From Fallopia convolvulus (Eukaryota > Streptophyta > Magnoliopsida > Caryophyllales > Polygonaceae), in NCBI GenBank assembly GCA_964016875.1, contig OZ024730.1:43664943-43728942 (forward strand): 64,000 bases of DNA, written 5' to 3'. Of this stretch, positions 43,102 through 54,858 are shown piece by piece. The position numbers and the translations under genes are program-made. The notes beneath the pieces were generated by a model that searched no databases, had not been told where the DNA came from, and was given only the letters and a program-made list of their open reading frames with translations. Within the stretch, counting starts at the first letter, position 1. The number at the start of each line of letters is the position of its first letter.

Positions 43102-46100
43102 CTAGAAAAAACTACGGTCTTGACTCCAACATCCGTGTGGATAACTCCCACCAAAATGCATGCTCTGACGGTGAGGTTGAGGATCTTGACTTGAGCCTTC
43201 GTCGAGTGGATAGAAACGACTATGATAATTGTTGTGACGGTGAGGCTCGGGAGAAGGTTGCCATGGTGGGGGAACTTGCCTAGGAGGGGGTACTTGAGGA
43301 GGAGGTGGAATAGGAGTTTGTGTCAAAGCATCATAAATGTGTGTCCACATTGGCCTCAATTCGGAGTACCGGTCCAAGACATGCATATTATCTGTTATGT
43401 AACATTTCACGTAGTTGTGGGCCTATATATTATTTAAACCATATAAGATTTATAAGATTAGAGAATAAATATTGTACAATAAAATAAATATAGCAAATCA
43501 TTTAGGTTATAAGGAAATTACAAAATTTATTTGCGTACCACAATGATGCTTACTTGAGGCATCGGGGGTCTTTGGTATGGATTGAATCGGTTTGTAGGAG
43601 ATGATCTAAGCACCTTCGTGTGAGAGCGTGGCTCAAACCAATCCATATATATGGGAGCCACATCCCTTCCATGAGTAGCGCGGGGCAAGTCCAAAATAGA
43701 ACTTTCTATGTGTTCGTCATGAACCACCCAATTGCATATAACATTACTGTATTCAATCTTGTATTTTTTAGGCTTTGGCCCACTTTTAGCGGTCTTTGGT
43801 GGGATGGGATTCGGAGGAATGTGTTGTACAAATCCATACTGTCGGGTGCATGATAGGCGTGAAATGGTCGTGCAAATTACGGCTATGCAAAAGAATCCAA
43901 ACTAACTAAGAACCGTAGTCTTTAGGAAGTCCGGGTCGAATCCACAGGGAGGTTGATTTATCTTTTTGTATGGGTTTTGTGTCAAACAAGTAACTAAAGT
44001 GTTTTTGTATTTGGAACTAAATCTAAGAATGCAAAACTAACAAAACAATAAAAGATTATGAAAAACAATAATTAGGAAGATAGCTTAGGCAAACAAATAT
44101 CCGCAATCGTATGACAAGTTGATCATTGACCTCACCTCAATATCTCATGCAATGGATTTTCCAATTCCTTTTCAATTGTAACTAACAGCACAACCAGATA
44201 CTATTAGATCTAACTAATTAAACAACCATGAAACCATCAATGATTCAGTTTAATAGCAGCAGTAAGGATAGGAATATAATAGGATACAATTCTAGTATAA
44301 AACAACCAGCTTTTACCCTAAATGCAAATCAAATCTCTTCTGCATAAGACTAGCACAACCAGATACTAGTACGATGCAGTTGCTACTTCAATCTAGAGAT
44401 GCTCAACCAGTAACACTCTAAATCTAGCAATAGATTTAATAACAACAAACCCTAGTTGATCAGGCTAGAAACTGTTGAAACAAATCATAAACATTCAAGC
44501 AAGAGAGAAGAATAAATCCAAGCAATAGATAAGTAATTAAAAATCTCACAACTTTAATCAAAACGATGCTTCAATTGTCTGACTAAGCAAAAGGACTTAG
44601 TTCTCCATAGAAAGGCTAAAAACTCTGAAAGAAAATATGATAATAATGTATGAATGAGAGATGCAACTCTCTAAAACTTAATATAATAGAACTAAGTCTA
44701 AAAAGTCTATCCAAAAAATACATAGATCTCGGATTAAAGCTGACATAGGAAGAGACAATAGAAATAAAACACGTGTCGACCAAAGGATCTCCGCGTTGGC
44801 AGGGACGGCGGGCGCCGCTGGGTTGGCGGCGGGTGCCGCCAGCACCTCGGTTCAGAACTCAAGTGACACTTTGGGGGCTGTTTTGACTCACTTCGAGTTG
44901 GAATTTGGACTCGGAGTAAAAACATGAATTGTAGATCTTTGGATTAGCTTTCCAATGATATCAAACCCAACTTCATAAGACCAATATAGCTCTCGAACGA
45001 GCTCTCACAAGACAGAGGTGTCGAACTAGCAACTCCAACAGATGGCACGAATTCAAGCGTTCTTCTCTCGTTTCCATTCCTTTCACACTTGTTCACTTGA
45101 ATACCTGTAAAACAACATAGAACAAGTGCAAAACCCTAAAACTCCTAGACACTCTAATAACTTAAAGAAACTAACTAAAACTACTTAAAAACAAAGCAAA
45201 CGGAACGTAAACATGTATCCTAAATACTACCTATATGCAAGCTATCAATGCACCTCCAAGGCATGTACGCTTATTGGATGTTGTGATATTGGATCACTCC
45301 ATGGTATAAGGAGGAACGATATGCTTGATGGAAATCAGGCGATTCATGAAATGGTATCCAAACAACCTATACATGAAATTGTGAGTCGTAAATAATGTAA
45401 AAAGTGAATGAATAACAAAAAATTTTCAAAAAAAGTTGTTAATACCTGGTCAACTGTGTATTGATCCAACACTTCACGAAAATGTTGTAATCTACTCTTT
45501 TCATCAGTCGGCAATCTTCGATCTGCACCTCGACGCACTCCTTGGACCCTTGAAGCAAATATAGGATTTGTTTGGCGAATTACGTCTACATTCATTTGGC
45601 CTCTAAACTCTGGAAAATACCACCATATCCAGTTCTAAAATAGAAAATAAATATTATTAGGCCATGGGTGATTATGAAAAGGAATTAATCGTGGGGTATC
45701 GAATACTTACATACAGTAGAACGAGATAACCGACAACACCCTTTGTTTCGGCTCGAGTTGCCTTCCCCATTTGGTTATACAATTGTGCAAGACTCCACAC
45801 ACCCCATGCATAACTCGACATTTCATGCCATCTGAGGTCCATAGCAACCAAATGGTAGTTGACTCTTGTAGTTGTCTTGTCTGTCAGGAGGCCCAAGGCT
45901 ATCAAAAGGCCCAAAATTGTGGCAAAGATGTTTTCGGGTTGTACTGCATCGAAGTTGCCCTCTGACAACCAATTTACCATTGTACTTGAATTTATCCCTC
46001 CCTTCTCTATTTGCTTTGTCCTGAAGTCTAACCAATCTTGCCCGTACAATAGAGAGAAATAATCCACATCAGTATTCTTATCATATGTAGGGAGAATCTC

Positions 46101-46598
46101 ATTACCTTCAATGGAGATCCCTAAAATGAGTTTGACATCATGGAGGGTGATTGTCATTTCACCCCAAGGGAAGTGGAAACTGTTGGTTTCCGGATACCAT
46201 CTCTCCAAAAATGCATTAATCAGGGCATCGTCATCCTCGATTACTTGTCTAGAAGGACCCACATCACGTCTATGACTAGACGAGGATGGAAAATCAGTAT
46301 AATAATTTCCCATTCCGACCTCCGATGGAGTTGGTGGGGCGAGTTCATCGTCGTCATCCACATTCATTGTTTGGGCATTACGATCCTCAATGCTAATGTG
46401 CCTTCTCGAAATGGATCAAGAATCTCCATATCGTCTTTGATATTGTTTCGGTGTTATGGAATCCTACCAAAAATTAAATATAAAATTTATAAGGAAAAAA
46501 CACTATATAAAAAAAATCAAAGAGAACTACATCATAAATATACTTACCATTATCTTCGAACCAACTTTTTGAAACATATTTTTCTTCTTGGGAGCCAT
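43102..46598 (-). pseudogene. Plant mobile domain (PMD) gene, five exons, disrupted
   Basis: Exons with GT-AG borders: 46548-46598, 45711-46463, 45446-45634, 45248-45366 continuing at 43554-43850, and 43102-43422. PMD signatures: ALINAFLERWYPETNSFHFP, WGEMTITLHDVKLILGISI, LVAMDLRWHEMSSYAWG, NWIWWYFPEFRG, YTVDQ, then RQYGFVQHIPPNPIPP, an IYMDWFEPRSH tail, and a Pro-rich end. PMD is shared by MAIN/MAIL-type proteins and several plant transposons; its function in elements is unclear. Breaks: a TGA shortly before MNVDDDDELAPPTP (around 46412), a TAA in exon 4 (near 45277), and a 1.4-kb solo LTR inserted in exon 4. A TATA box lies 80 bp upstream of the start. It may be a transposon gene rather than a host gene. 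Confidence 0.8.
43851..45247 (-). mobile_element. Solo LTR inside PMD exon 4
   Basis: 1,397 bp with inverted ends TGATAG...CTATCA, flanked by GTGCA (43846-43850) and ATGCA (45248-45252), a 4/5 match. Reading across the insertion, the PMD frame resumes exactly, so it is a true insertion. Near the left end the phrase GTCCGGGTCGAATCCACAGG resembles the corresponding part of gypsy LTRs, suggesting minus orientation. A palindrome pair lies at 44806-44840. No internal region is present. Confidence 0.8.
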
Positions 46599-46676
46599 TT
46601 CTACCGAAATATTAATATTTGTAAGGGAAGGATGAGAGATTTTGATTTTGTGTGTGATAAGAGGAGGGCTGGGAGG

Positions 46677-46686
46677 CATTATATAG
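46677..46686 (-). promoter_or_regulatory. TATA box of the PMD gene
   Basis: Minus strand CTATATAATG, about 80 bp before the start codon at 46598. Spacing and sequence suit a plant core promoter. Confidence 0.5.
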
Positions 46687-46737
46687 AGGAATTGGTCCTC
46701 AAAGCCGATCCGTTGCTGGACAAAATCGATGGCCCAT

Positions 46738-48239
46738 TGATATTCGCATTTTTAGTATAGTTTTTAGTAGGTTTTCTTTGCTTATTAGGTTTAGTTTTGT
46801 TTAGTTTAGGTTTAGTTTTGAGTATTTTTAGATAGTTTTGCATATTTCTGTGAAAATAGTGGAATCTACGCTATTTTGTGAATTTTGTAGGTTTTATCTA
46901 GGAAAGGAGCTAAATGGAGTTGAATTTGGAGCATTACAGCGAAAGACGGAGGAGTGCAAGATTGAAGAAGTCGAAGCTCTAGAGTACAAGAGGAAGTGTT
47001 GAAAAAAACAAACCCCAGGCTCGTTAACGAGGTTGTGAGCGCTCGTTAACAAGGCCACGGAAAAGAAGATATGGAGTATTATTTTATAATTCACCGATCC
47101 TGAGCGGGAATTTATTTCCGTATCGGTTGAGTATCTTTTTAGAATCTTTTGGGGTTGTTAGAATATGTATTTTAGGTCTTAATATCTTTTTAGATTTTAT
47201 TTCTATCTTTTAGGGATTGTTTCTATCTTTTTAGGAAAGTTTATATCTTTTAGCCTTTTTAGTTTTTAGCTTTTTAGTATAAATACCTTTCTATCTAGCA
47301 TAGAAGAGGGGGGGCTTAATTTTGAGGAGATTTTTGAAGGACCGAAGGAGAGAGAGAAGTCGGGTCGGAAGAGGACCGCCGAGGCTCGGTAGACGACTGT
47401 CGCCGGGGGGTTGTTGGTCGTGATTGTGGTTCGGTATTTTTATGTTTTTTTGGTTTCTTCTGAATTTCTGTAAGACGATATATTTTTGTTAATTAGAGTT
47501 TTGAGTTTTGTTTCAATGTTTCTTTTTATTGAAGTTTTTAGTTTCTTAGTTATGATTAGTGAGTAGTTTCTTTTTTTCTAGGATCGGGGTTAAGCCCGGC
47601 ATAGTTGAGCATGTTTGATGAGTAATATTGAGTTGTGAATGCCTTTTATATTTGATTGAGAATTGTTTGTTGTGCTTAATACCGAGACGAAAGTGGAGGC
47701 AATTTGAGTTTTTAACTGAGTTGAAAGAGGAAGTTACTAACTTGAAGGTTGATATTGTTTGAAAACGAAAGTTTCAATCTTCGGATCTAAAACAAGCAAT
47801 TAAGTGAATTAGGATGCGAAAGTAGATTAATTTACTTGCTAAGTCAACGAAAGTTGATGACTTTATCTGTTTAAAGGCATGATCTTTTCTTCTTACGAAT
47901 TCTTATGCTTGGCTATGTTGTGGTGTCCCTTGTCCTAGATTTTTGTTTTATTTGAATTATTTCTGGTGAATTTTCGTTGCTGAGTACTTGAATCGGTACC
48001 GAATTTTAATTAGATTTTAATTAGGTCGTTAGTTTTAGCATTTTGTGTTCGGTGGTTCGTTAACGACCCTGACAACGTCGTTAACGAGGCTGCTCGTGAG
48101 TGTTTTATTTGTTTTTGTTTGATTTTTGTTAGATTGATAGACAAACAACCTTGCTTCCTGTGGAACGATCCTGACTCTGCTATACTCAGCGGGGTCTTGA
48201 CTTACAAATTTATTTGTTGTCCGAGAAACCCTATCAACA
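46738..48239 (+). repeat. Element C 5' LTR
   Basis: 1,502 bp, TGATATTCGC to CCTATCAACA, directly followed by AATTGGCGCC. TATAAATA at 47278-47285 is the likely core promoter. Palindrome pairs at 47018-47055 and 48055-48089 occupy the same positions as those in the D LTRs. Confidence 0.92.
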
Positions 48240-48242
48240 AAT

Positions 48243-48260
48243 TGGCGCCGTTGTCGGGGA
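48243..48260 (+). other. Element C primer binding site (tRNA-Asp)
   Basis: TGGCGCCGTTGTCGGGGA, three bases after the LTR, matching the tRNA-Asp complement with one change from D. Confidence 0.88.
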
Positions 48261-48353
48261 AGCAACGATTTGTTAGTTTATCTTCGGGATCGGGAATAGC
48301 CCGACCCCGTTTTTGTTTTTAAATTTTGTTTTCTTTGTTTGTTTTCTCAGTGT

Positions 48354-48803
48354 ATGCCGGTAGGACGAAGAAGGCTTCAGTTTGATAACACATGTTATTA
48401 CTCAGAACCAGAACGTTCCCTGCACCGTCGACTCCGAGAAAACCGAGCCATGGCCACAGCAGAAGAGATGGCTCGAGAGTTAGAGATCCTCCGGACCCAG
48501 ATGGAGGCACTGAGAGCCGAGAAGGACGGCGCAGACGCAGAAGCCGAGCGTCAACGAGCTGACAAGGCTCGACTACAAGAAGAGCTAGACGCCTATCCAA
48601 GGAATGCCAAGCAATACATGCATCTGGAACTGAGGGTGCCAGAATCTCCTATTTTGCTTCCCGCGATAGAGAAACCTTTTGAGATCAAGTCTCAATTTAT
48701 ATCCCTAATCAAACGGGCTCAGTTTGAAGGGAAACATGCTGAGTACCCTACGGAGCATATTAGAAATTTTCTTGATTTATGTGACACCATAGTTGCTGAA
48801 GGT
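48354..48803 (+). pseudogene. Element C gag, N-terminal part before the D insertion
   Basis: Start MPVGRRRLQFDNTCYYSEPE at 48354, just after an acceptor-like TTTTCTCAG. A charged coiled coil follows (AEEMARELEILRTQMEALRA), then the capsid start (RVPESPILLPAIEKPFEIKS, HIRNFLDLCDTIVAEG). The frame is open until cut by D after GAAGGT; it resumes at 59153. Frame and sequence continue precisely once D and one copy of AAGGT are taken out. Confidence 0.9.
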
Positions 48804-50309
48804 TGTTGAGAGGGTTTCTCGGCCAACAAATAAATTTGTAAGTCAAGACCCCGCTGAGTATAGTGGAGTGAGGATCGTTCCACAGGAAGCAAGGTTGTTT
48901 GTCTATCAATCTAATAAAAATCAAATAAAATCAAACACAATCACTCACGAGATGCCTCGTTAACGACCTTGTCAGGATCGTTACCGAACCACCGAACACA
49001 AAAATACTAACTAATGACCTAATTAAATTCCAATTAATACTCGGTACCGAAGCAAGTATTCAGCAACGAAGATTTATCAGAAATAATTCAATTAAAACAA
49101 AAATCTAGGATAAGGGACACCACAACATAGCCAAGCATAAGAATTCGTAAGAAGATAAGATCATGCCTTTAAACAGATAGAGTCATCAACTTTCATTGAC
49201 TTAACAAGTAAATTAATCTACTTTCATAAACTAACTCACTCAATTGCTTGTTTTGGATCTAAAGCTTGAACCTTTCGTTTTCAAACAATATCAATCTTTA
49301 AGTTACTAACTTTCTCTTTCAATCAAGTTAAAACTCAAATTACCTCAACTCCCGTTTCGGTATTAAGCACAACAAACAATCCCCATAAAGATAAAAGGCA
49401 TTCAACACATAATCTTACTCATCAAACATGCTCAACTATGCCGGGCTTAACCCCGACCCTAGAAAAATAGACTACTCACTACTCATGATTAAGAAACTAA
49501 AAACTTCAATAAAAACAAACATTGAAACAAAACTCAAACTTAAATTAATAACAAAAATATCGTCTTACAGAGATTCAGAAGAAAACTAAACAAAACATTC
49601 ACCGAACCACAAAACTGGACCAACGAACCTCGGAAACCGTCGTCACCGAACCTCGTCACCGACTTCCGATCCGGCTCTCTCTCCTTCGGCCTTCCTCCAA
49701 ATCTTCTCCAAAAACTAGCTCTACAATTCGACTCCCCCTTCTATGCTAAATAGAAGGGTATTTATACTAGAAAATCCTAAAAAACTAAAACGGCTAAAAG
49801 ATAAAAACTTTCCTAAAAAGATAGAAACAATCTCTAAAAGATAGAAATAAAATCTAGAAAGATATTAAACCCTAAAATACATATTCTAATAACCCAAAAA
49901 GATTCTAAAAAGAACTCAACCGATACGGAAATAAATTCCCGCTCAGGATCGGTGAATAATAAAAATAATACTCGAAATCTTCCTCTTCGTGGCCTCGTTA
50001 ACGACCCTTCACAGCCTCGTTAACGAGCCTGGGGTTTGTTTTCCTCAACACCTCCTCTTGTACTATTAAGCTTTGACTTCTTAAATCTTGCACTTTCCCC
50101 TCCTTCACTGTGATGCTCCAAATTTAGCTCCATTTAGCTCCTTTTCTCACTAAAATCTGCAAAATACACAAAATAGCGTAGATTCCACTCTTTTCATAGA
50201 TTTATACAAAACTAACTCAAAATACCCAAAACTAAACCTAAACTAGACAAAACTAAACCTAATAAGCAAAGCAAACCTATCAAAAACTATACTAAAAATG
50301 CGAACATCA
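48804..50309 (-). repeat. Element D 3' LTR
   Basis: From TGTTGAGAGGGTTTCTCGGC to TGCGAACATCA. It holds palindrome pairs at 48956-48990 (CTCGTTAACGAC with ATCGTTACCGAA) and 49993-50028. TATA box TATAAATA on the minus strand at 49759-49766. Confidence 0.94.
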
Positions 50310-52019
50310 AAATACCCCATACTTAGACTTGCTTGTCCTCAAGCAATAAACAAGACACTAACCAAAACCAAAACAAATCATGCTGATTAAGACATAGCCA
50401 TCCTCCAAAAAGCAACATCTACACACAAGAAAATTATAGCAAAAGACTATTAACATCCTCACACATATATGCACTCAAATAGACATAAAATAATACAATC
50501 CAACCTCTCAAGGGATATATGGTGTTTCACTCAACTCTCAAGTGTTTGGGCTTATAATTTCAATCTCTCAAATCATCCTATATACAAAAACTCATAGAAA
50601 TTGGAACTTATATCACCAATACTCTCCACCCAAGATTTGTCAAAACAAGCAAAGAATCATCAAGAGAACTTAGGCTCAATGAAAAACTTCATAGAAGTTT
50701 CCATTCGGCCGGGTTGTAATGGGGCTTGGTAAAGACAATAAGGCGTGGAAATATTTTGGTCATGTGATGCTAATAATATCCGGGAATCAAAAACTCCTAA
50801 AAACTCACACATAACATCAAAACTCTCATAAAAACATATACCAAACTCACTCTTCATATTATGCACACTTATTTTCACTCACCCTTTATCATCCTAGAAG
50901 TCTCATAACAAAAATAAAAGAATCTCTTGATATTATTTTTTAAACACAAATGCACTTCAACTTTTCCTCTCTTTATTCTCTTCTTTTTTTTTCTTTTTTT
51001 TTTTCGCTGCCTCGTTAACGAACCCCCATCCGGGTCGTTAACAATCCACCGTATACATTTCTTTCCTTTAAAACTTTATTTTGTGCATGTTTTTAGCAAG
51101 AGACCTTTCTTACATGTAATAACAAGAGACTTCCAATCTACCCTTCCCAAATACCCTTCAATTCAAGAAAATATAAACTCTTTTCTTTTTAACAAAACAC
51201 AAAACTTTACCTCTCCAATCTAAGTCCTAATTCCCGGATAGGGTCAAGCTTATCTCGGCTAGGGTATAATTTTTGTGGAGCTAATAATAAGAAAAGGTTT
51301 CAGGCCAGAATTGGTTATCAAAAGGAGGAATAATGTAAAGGTAGATAGGGAATAATAGGGCTCATAAAAATAAGTTCTCCATCATATGATTTTCACAAGT
51401 AATGAACTAAAAATCTTATAAGGGTCTCAAGAAATAGATAACCATCGCAATTCCAAGAGATAATATGCACAAAGAGAGTAAATCACACAAAGAAGAAGAG
51501 GGATTTATAAATGTTCTCCCTATAAGGCCAAAAATTTCTCACAAGGTAGATTTTGTTGGATTGCATCATTTATGCTATAAAGTATATGTGCTCAATTTCA
51601 TCTAATGCTATTCTCTTCTAAAAACCATAATTTCAATTTTAAGAATCCGGCTATACTTTCAAAGACATATTTGCAAGGAATTATATGATTAAGCTAGTGA
51701 TTTCTATCATAGAACTTTTAAGAAGGGATATCTATCAATTCTAAACTCTTTTTGGATTTTTAAATTTTTAAATTTTTTTGGATTTTTCGATTTTTTCAAT
51801 TTAAAGGAAATAACAACTACATAGAACACAAAAACACCTAGGACATACTTTTTCTACTTTCTCCCCACCCCATACTTAAAATTACAGTGTCCCCACTGTA
51901 AGGAAAATAAGAAGAAGAGGGAAAAAATAGAAAAGAAAACAAAAAAATTAAAAAGAAAAAGAAAGACATAAAACTTACAAAAGTGGAAACAAGGAAAGGA
52001 AACTTCATCTTGAGCTTGA
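50310..52019 (-). other. Element D 3' non-coding region
   Basis: About 1.7 kb. Near the LTR it has ACTTAGACTTGCTTGTCCTC as in A, with a polypurine-like AGTATGGGGTATTT on the minus strand. A T-rich tract at 50965-51004 is followed by the palindrome pair at 51010-51044. No ORF is supported. Confidence 0.7.
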
Positions 52020-53630
52020 TCAACGGTTTGGTGGAGGAAAATAGTGCTCAAAGTGCCCCATGAAGTCATACATCGTCCTCCAACGCTCAGCATCCTCTGC
52101 CTCTCTCTGACGTTGCCGCTCGTCCTCCATCGACATACGAGCGGAATAGACGGTTTCCCATCTATCCATCCTCCGATGAATGTGATCGGTCTGAAGGTGA
52201 AGCTGCTGCATCCGTGCAGAAAGATCCTCGGCCCATGGTGGTGGTATGCTCGATCCTGCGTACTCAGGCTGAGGAGGCGGTGGGTAGTGAGGCTGGAAAT
52301 GGTCTTGATACATCACCGGGTTGTAAGGCATTAAGCCATATGCATGAGGGTCGACAGGAGCTGGTGGAGGGTCGACAGGAGCTTGCGGCACCTCGTTAAC
52401 GAAGCTGGTTGCCTCGTTAACAGTGTTGGGTGGTGGCTGGAAATGGTCGTTAACGACCCTGGTTGGCTCGTCGACAAAGATGTGGCCTCCTAATTCCTCC
52501 GTCTCCATGTCTTCTTCTTCAAAGTTGAGCTCCTCAGTGCCGCCCTCGGTGTCGGCTTCCTCGGTGTCATTGCCTACTACCTCGGTATCCTCTTGCTCAT
52601 CTTCTTCTTCATATTCATCCACGTCGTCTCGCTCAAACCGGGTGTGACAAGGCCTAAGCGAGAGCTCATCCTCCGGTTTTGGCTCCAATGGGTAAGGCTG
52701 GCCCGTCCACACTTCGTACCAATTCGGTACATAGAGTAGCTCGTACATGTCGAGGGAAGGTATGACTATTTGATCTCAAACCTTCACCTTGTAGCCTCCC
52801 TCGGCTTGCACGAAAATCCCGGCGCTATACCAATAGTTTTTGTTGAGGAGTTGAGCGTGGGCCGATGTGTAGCGGGTGAGATCCACTCCAAGATTCTTAG
52901 CCAAGAGGCTAACCAAATTGCCACACCACACCTCCTTGGACTTGGTGGACTTCTCGACATAGTAGATCCATTCGTACCCCAAATTCAAGGGGTCGGGCTC
53001 CTCGAAGAGGATGGTGCGGAAGCAAGCGACTTCCGTTCTTGTAGGCCGGTTCAACTCTTTCTTCGGCCAAAATGTTGCGGCGAGGACTCTCAAGATAATC
53101 CGGAAGATGGGGTTGACGATGTTTGCCCCGGATAGTGCCGCGGTAGAGGATTGAACCTCTCCGGTGATGTAGCTCCAAGTGCGGGTCACTCGGTAGTCCT
53201 TCAAGCTATAATCCCTTGTTGGGTTTGGGAGCTCCAAGATTGCATTGAACTCCGCCATGGTGAAGTCACGGTCCTCGTTATCGAGCCGAAACCGAATGCG
53301 TCCCGCCAAGATCTTCGACGAGAAATTGATCTCCAAGGTGGCCAAGAACTCGGATGTGAGGGCCGGATAATGTGGCAAGCTCTCTTGCTTCAATAAGTGT
53401 GCGGCCCCAATGATGATGAAGGCGTCCTTGACATCCGTGTAGATGCCCGTAGAGACGGCGCTAGACTTCGAGAACCATCGGGTGTAATGGTCCTTCTCCA
53501 AAAAATCTCGGTAGCGCCGTACTTGGATCTGACTGCTCAAAATCACATCGTCCACACGGGGTGGAGATGGAGACCTGTGGTTCCTCCTCTTCTTCTGGTC
53601 TCGGGTAGCGGGTCTGCTTGAACTAGCCAT
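52020..53630 (-). pseudogene. Element D ATHILA ORF-1/env-like protein
   Basis: Start MASSSRPATRDQKKRRNHRS at 53630. Core segments: YTDVKDAFIIIGAAHLL, FTMAEFNAILELPNPTRDY, TRTWSYITGEVQ, IFRIILRVLAATFWPKKEL and TEVACFRTILFEEPDPLNL, all homologous to A. One TGA at 52776-52778 interrupts an otherwise single frame, which continues as MYELLYVPNWYEVWTGQPY, then an acidic stretch, a Pro/Tyr-rich region and a C-terminal coiled segment (ARMSMEDERQRQREAEDAE). Palindromes at 52391-52459 lie within the coding sequence. Function unknown. The stop may be a true break or suppressed. Confidence 0.78.
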
Positions 53631-54858
53631 GGATCTACAAAATAATCAAAAATTTCCAAGATAAGATCCATTCAAAAATAATAGGTACGAGACTCCATAC
53701 TTGGTCTCAAAATTAACCTCGGATTTATTCATAAACTACCCAATTGGGTTGTTCACGATGCTGGCCTCGGATCGATCATCGATGAAGTGCAGGGTCGTTA
53801 ATGAGCCTGGGTGGGTCGTTAACGACCCGCCGAGAGCCAAACCAGTATGTTCCGAAATTAAATCTACCTCTAATCGGCACTAATCAAGCATGCAATCTTC
53901 TATTATTTTCCACAAATCCCCTATTGGGTAAAAGCACCCCATACTTACTCAATTACCCATCCCGAACATGCTAAGAATTACCCGGAATTTTGATATGCAA
54001 AGTTCGAACCTTTTTTTAGATCTAGAACAAGAAAAATTCATGCTTTCCTAACTAAAGGGTTACAATAGCTAATCTACATGAATAATCTTTCCTAAATCAT
54101 GAACAACTAAGCACAATCAAGAATTTTTAGAACGGAATTTAAGCATGCTCATCGATCTCCCTAATAATCATGATTCAAGATATGAAATTTAACCCTATAG
54201 ATAATCAATCATGCAATTTCAAGCAAGGGTTTAGAAATCATACCGGAGAACCGAGAATTTAAAAAACAAGGGTCGGAATCGGGGTAGTTAACGAGCTCGT
54301 CGTCGACGGTGTGCGGCCTCCGAACTCCGGTAACGATGGCGTCTCCGGCGGTCGTTAATGTGGAAATTCCGACTCGGTGGGAGAGAAGGGAATGGGATTG
54401 AGAGAGTTTTGGGTTTGAGAGTGAATTTTGAAGGGGTTGTGATAGAATTTTGGGAGGGGTAGAAGGGTTTATATAGGAAGGGTAAGGGTAGAAGGGGTGG
54501 CGGCTAGGGTTAAAGAAGTTAACTAGGTTAGAATTACTTACCTGCCCCGTATTGTGACGAATCGGGTCGTCCGAACCGGGTCGTTAACGACCCTGGATGG
54601 GTCGTTAACGAGCCGCCGTGGCCTTTCTGAGTGATTTTTCGACTCCTTTTTCCTGAAATCTTTGTTAGCTCAAATGATCTTATTTCTATCCTTATTAAAA
54701 CTAAAAAGAAAAATAAAAGAAAGCTAAGAAATAATCTAAAAAGAAAAAGGAAAAAAAAGAAAAAGAAAAAAAATAAACTAAACCTATTCTAAAAAGCGGG
54801 TTGCCTCCCGTAAGCGCTATGTTTAACGTCGTTAGCCCGACGAGCTCTCTTGCTAGTC
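53631..54858 (-). other. Element D post-gag-protease spacer
   Basis: Non-coding, equivalent to A 15613-16892. It has palindrome pairs at 53791-53828 and 54578-54614, plus single words near 54285-54300 and 54355. The conserved block (plus strand GCGGGTTGCCTCCCGTAAGC at 54796-54815) abuts the end of the gag-protease frame, marking the site where the rest of pol was lost. Confidence 0.65.

Noticed and set aside
46140..46760. A 206-codon plus-strand frame over the PMD 5' region
   Set aside because: It runs antisense to a PMD exon with good domain similarity and across its promoter and first intron. No motif of its own.
48243..48260. Stretches resembling tRNA 3' ends near LTR borders (also 22827, 57627, 10938)
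   Set aside because: Only the 12-18 nt complement to a tRNA end is present, right next to the LTR. They are primer binding sites, not tRNA genes.
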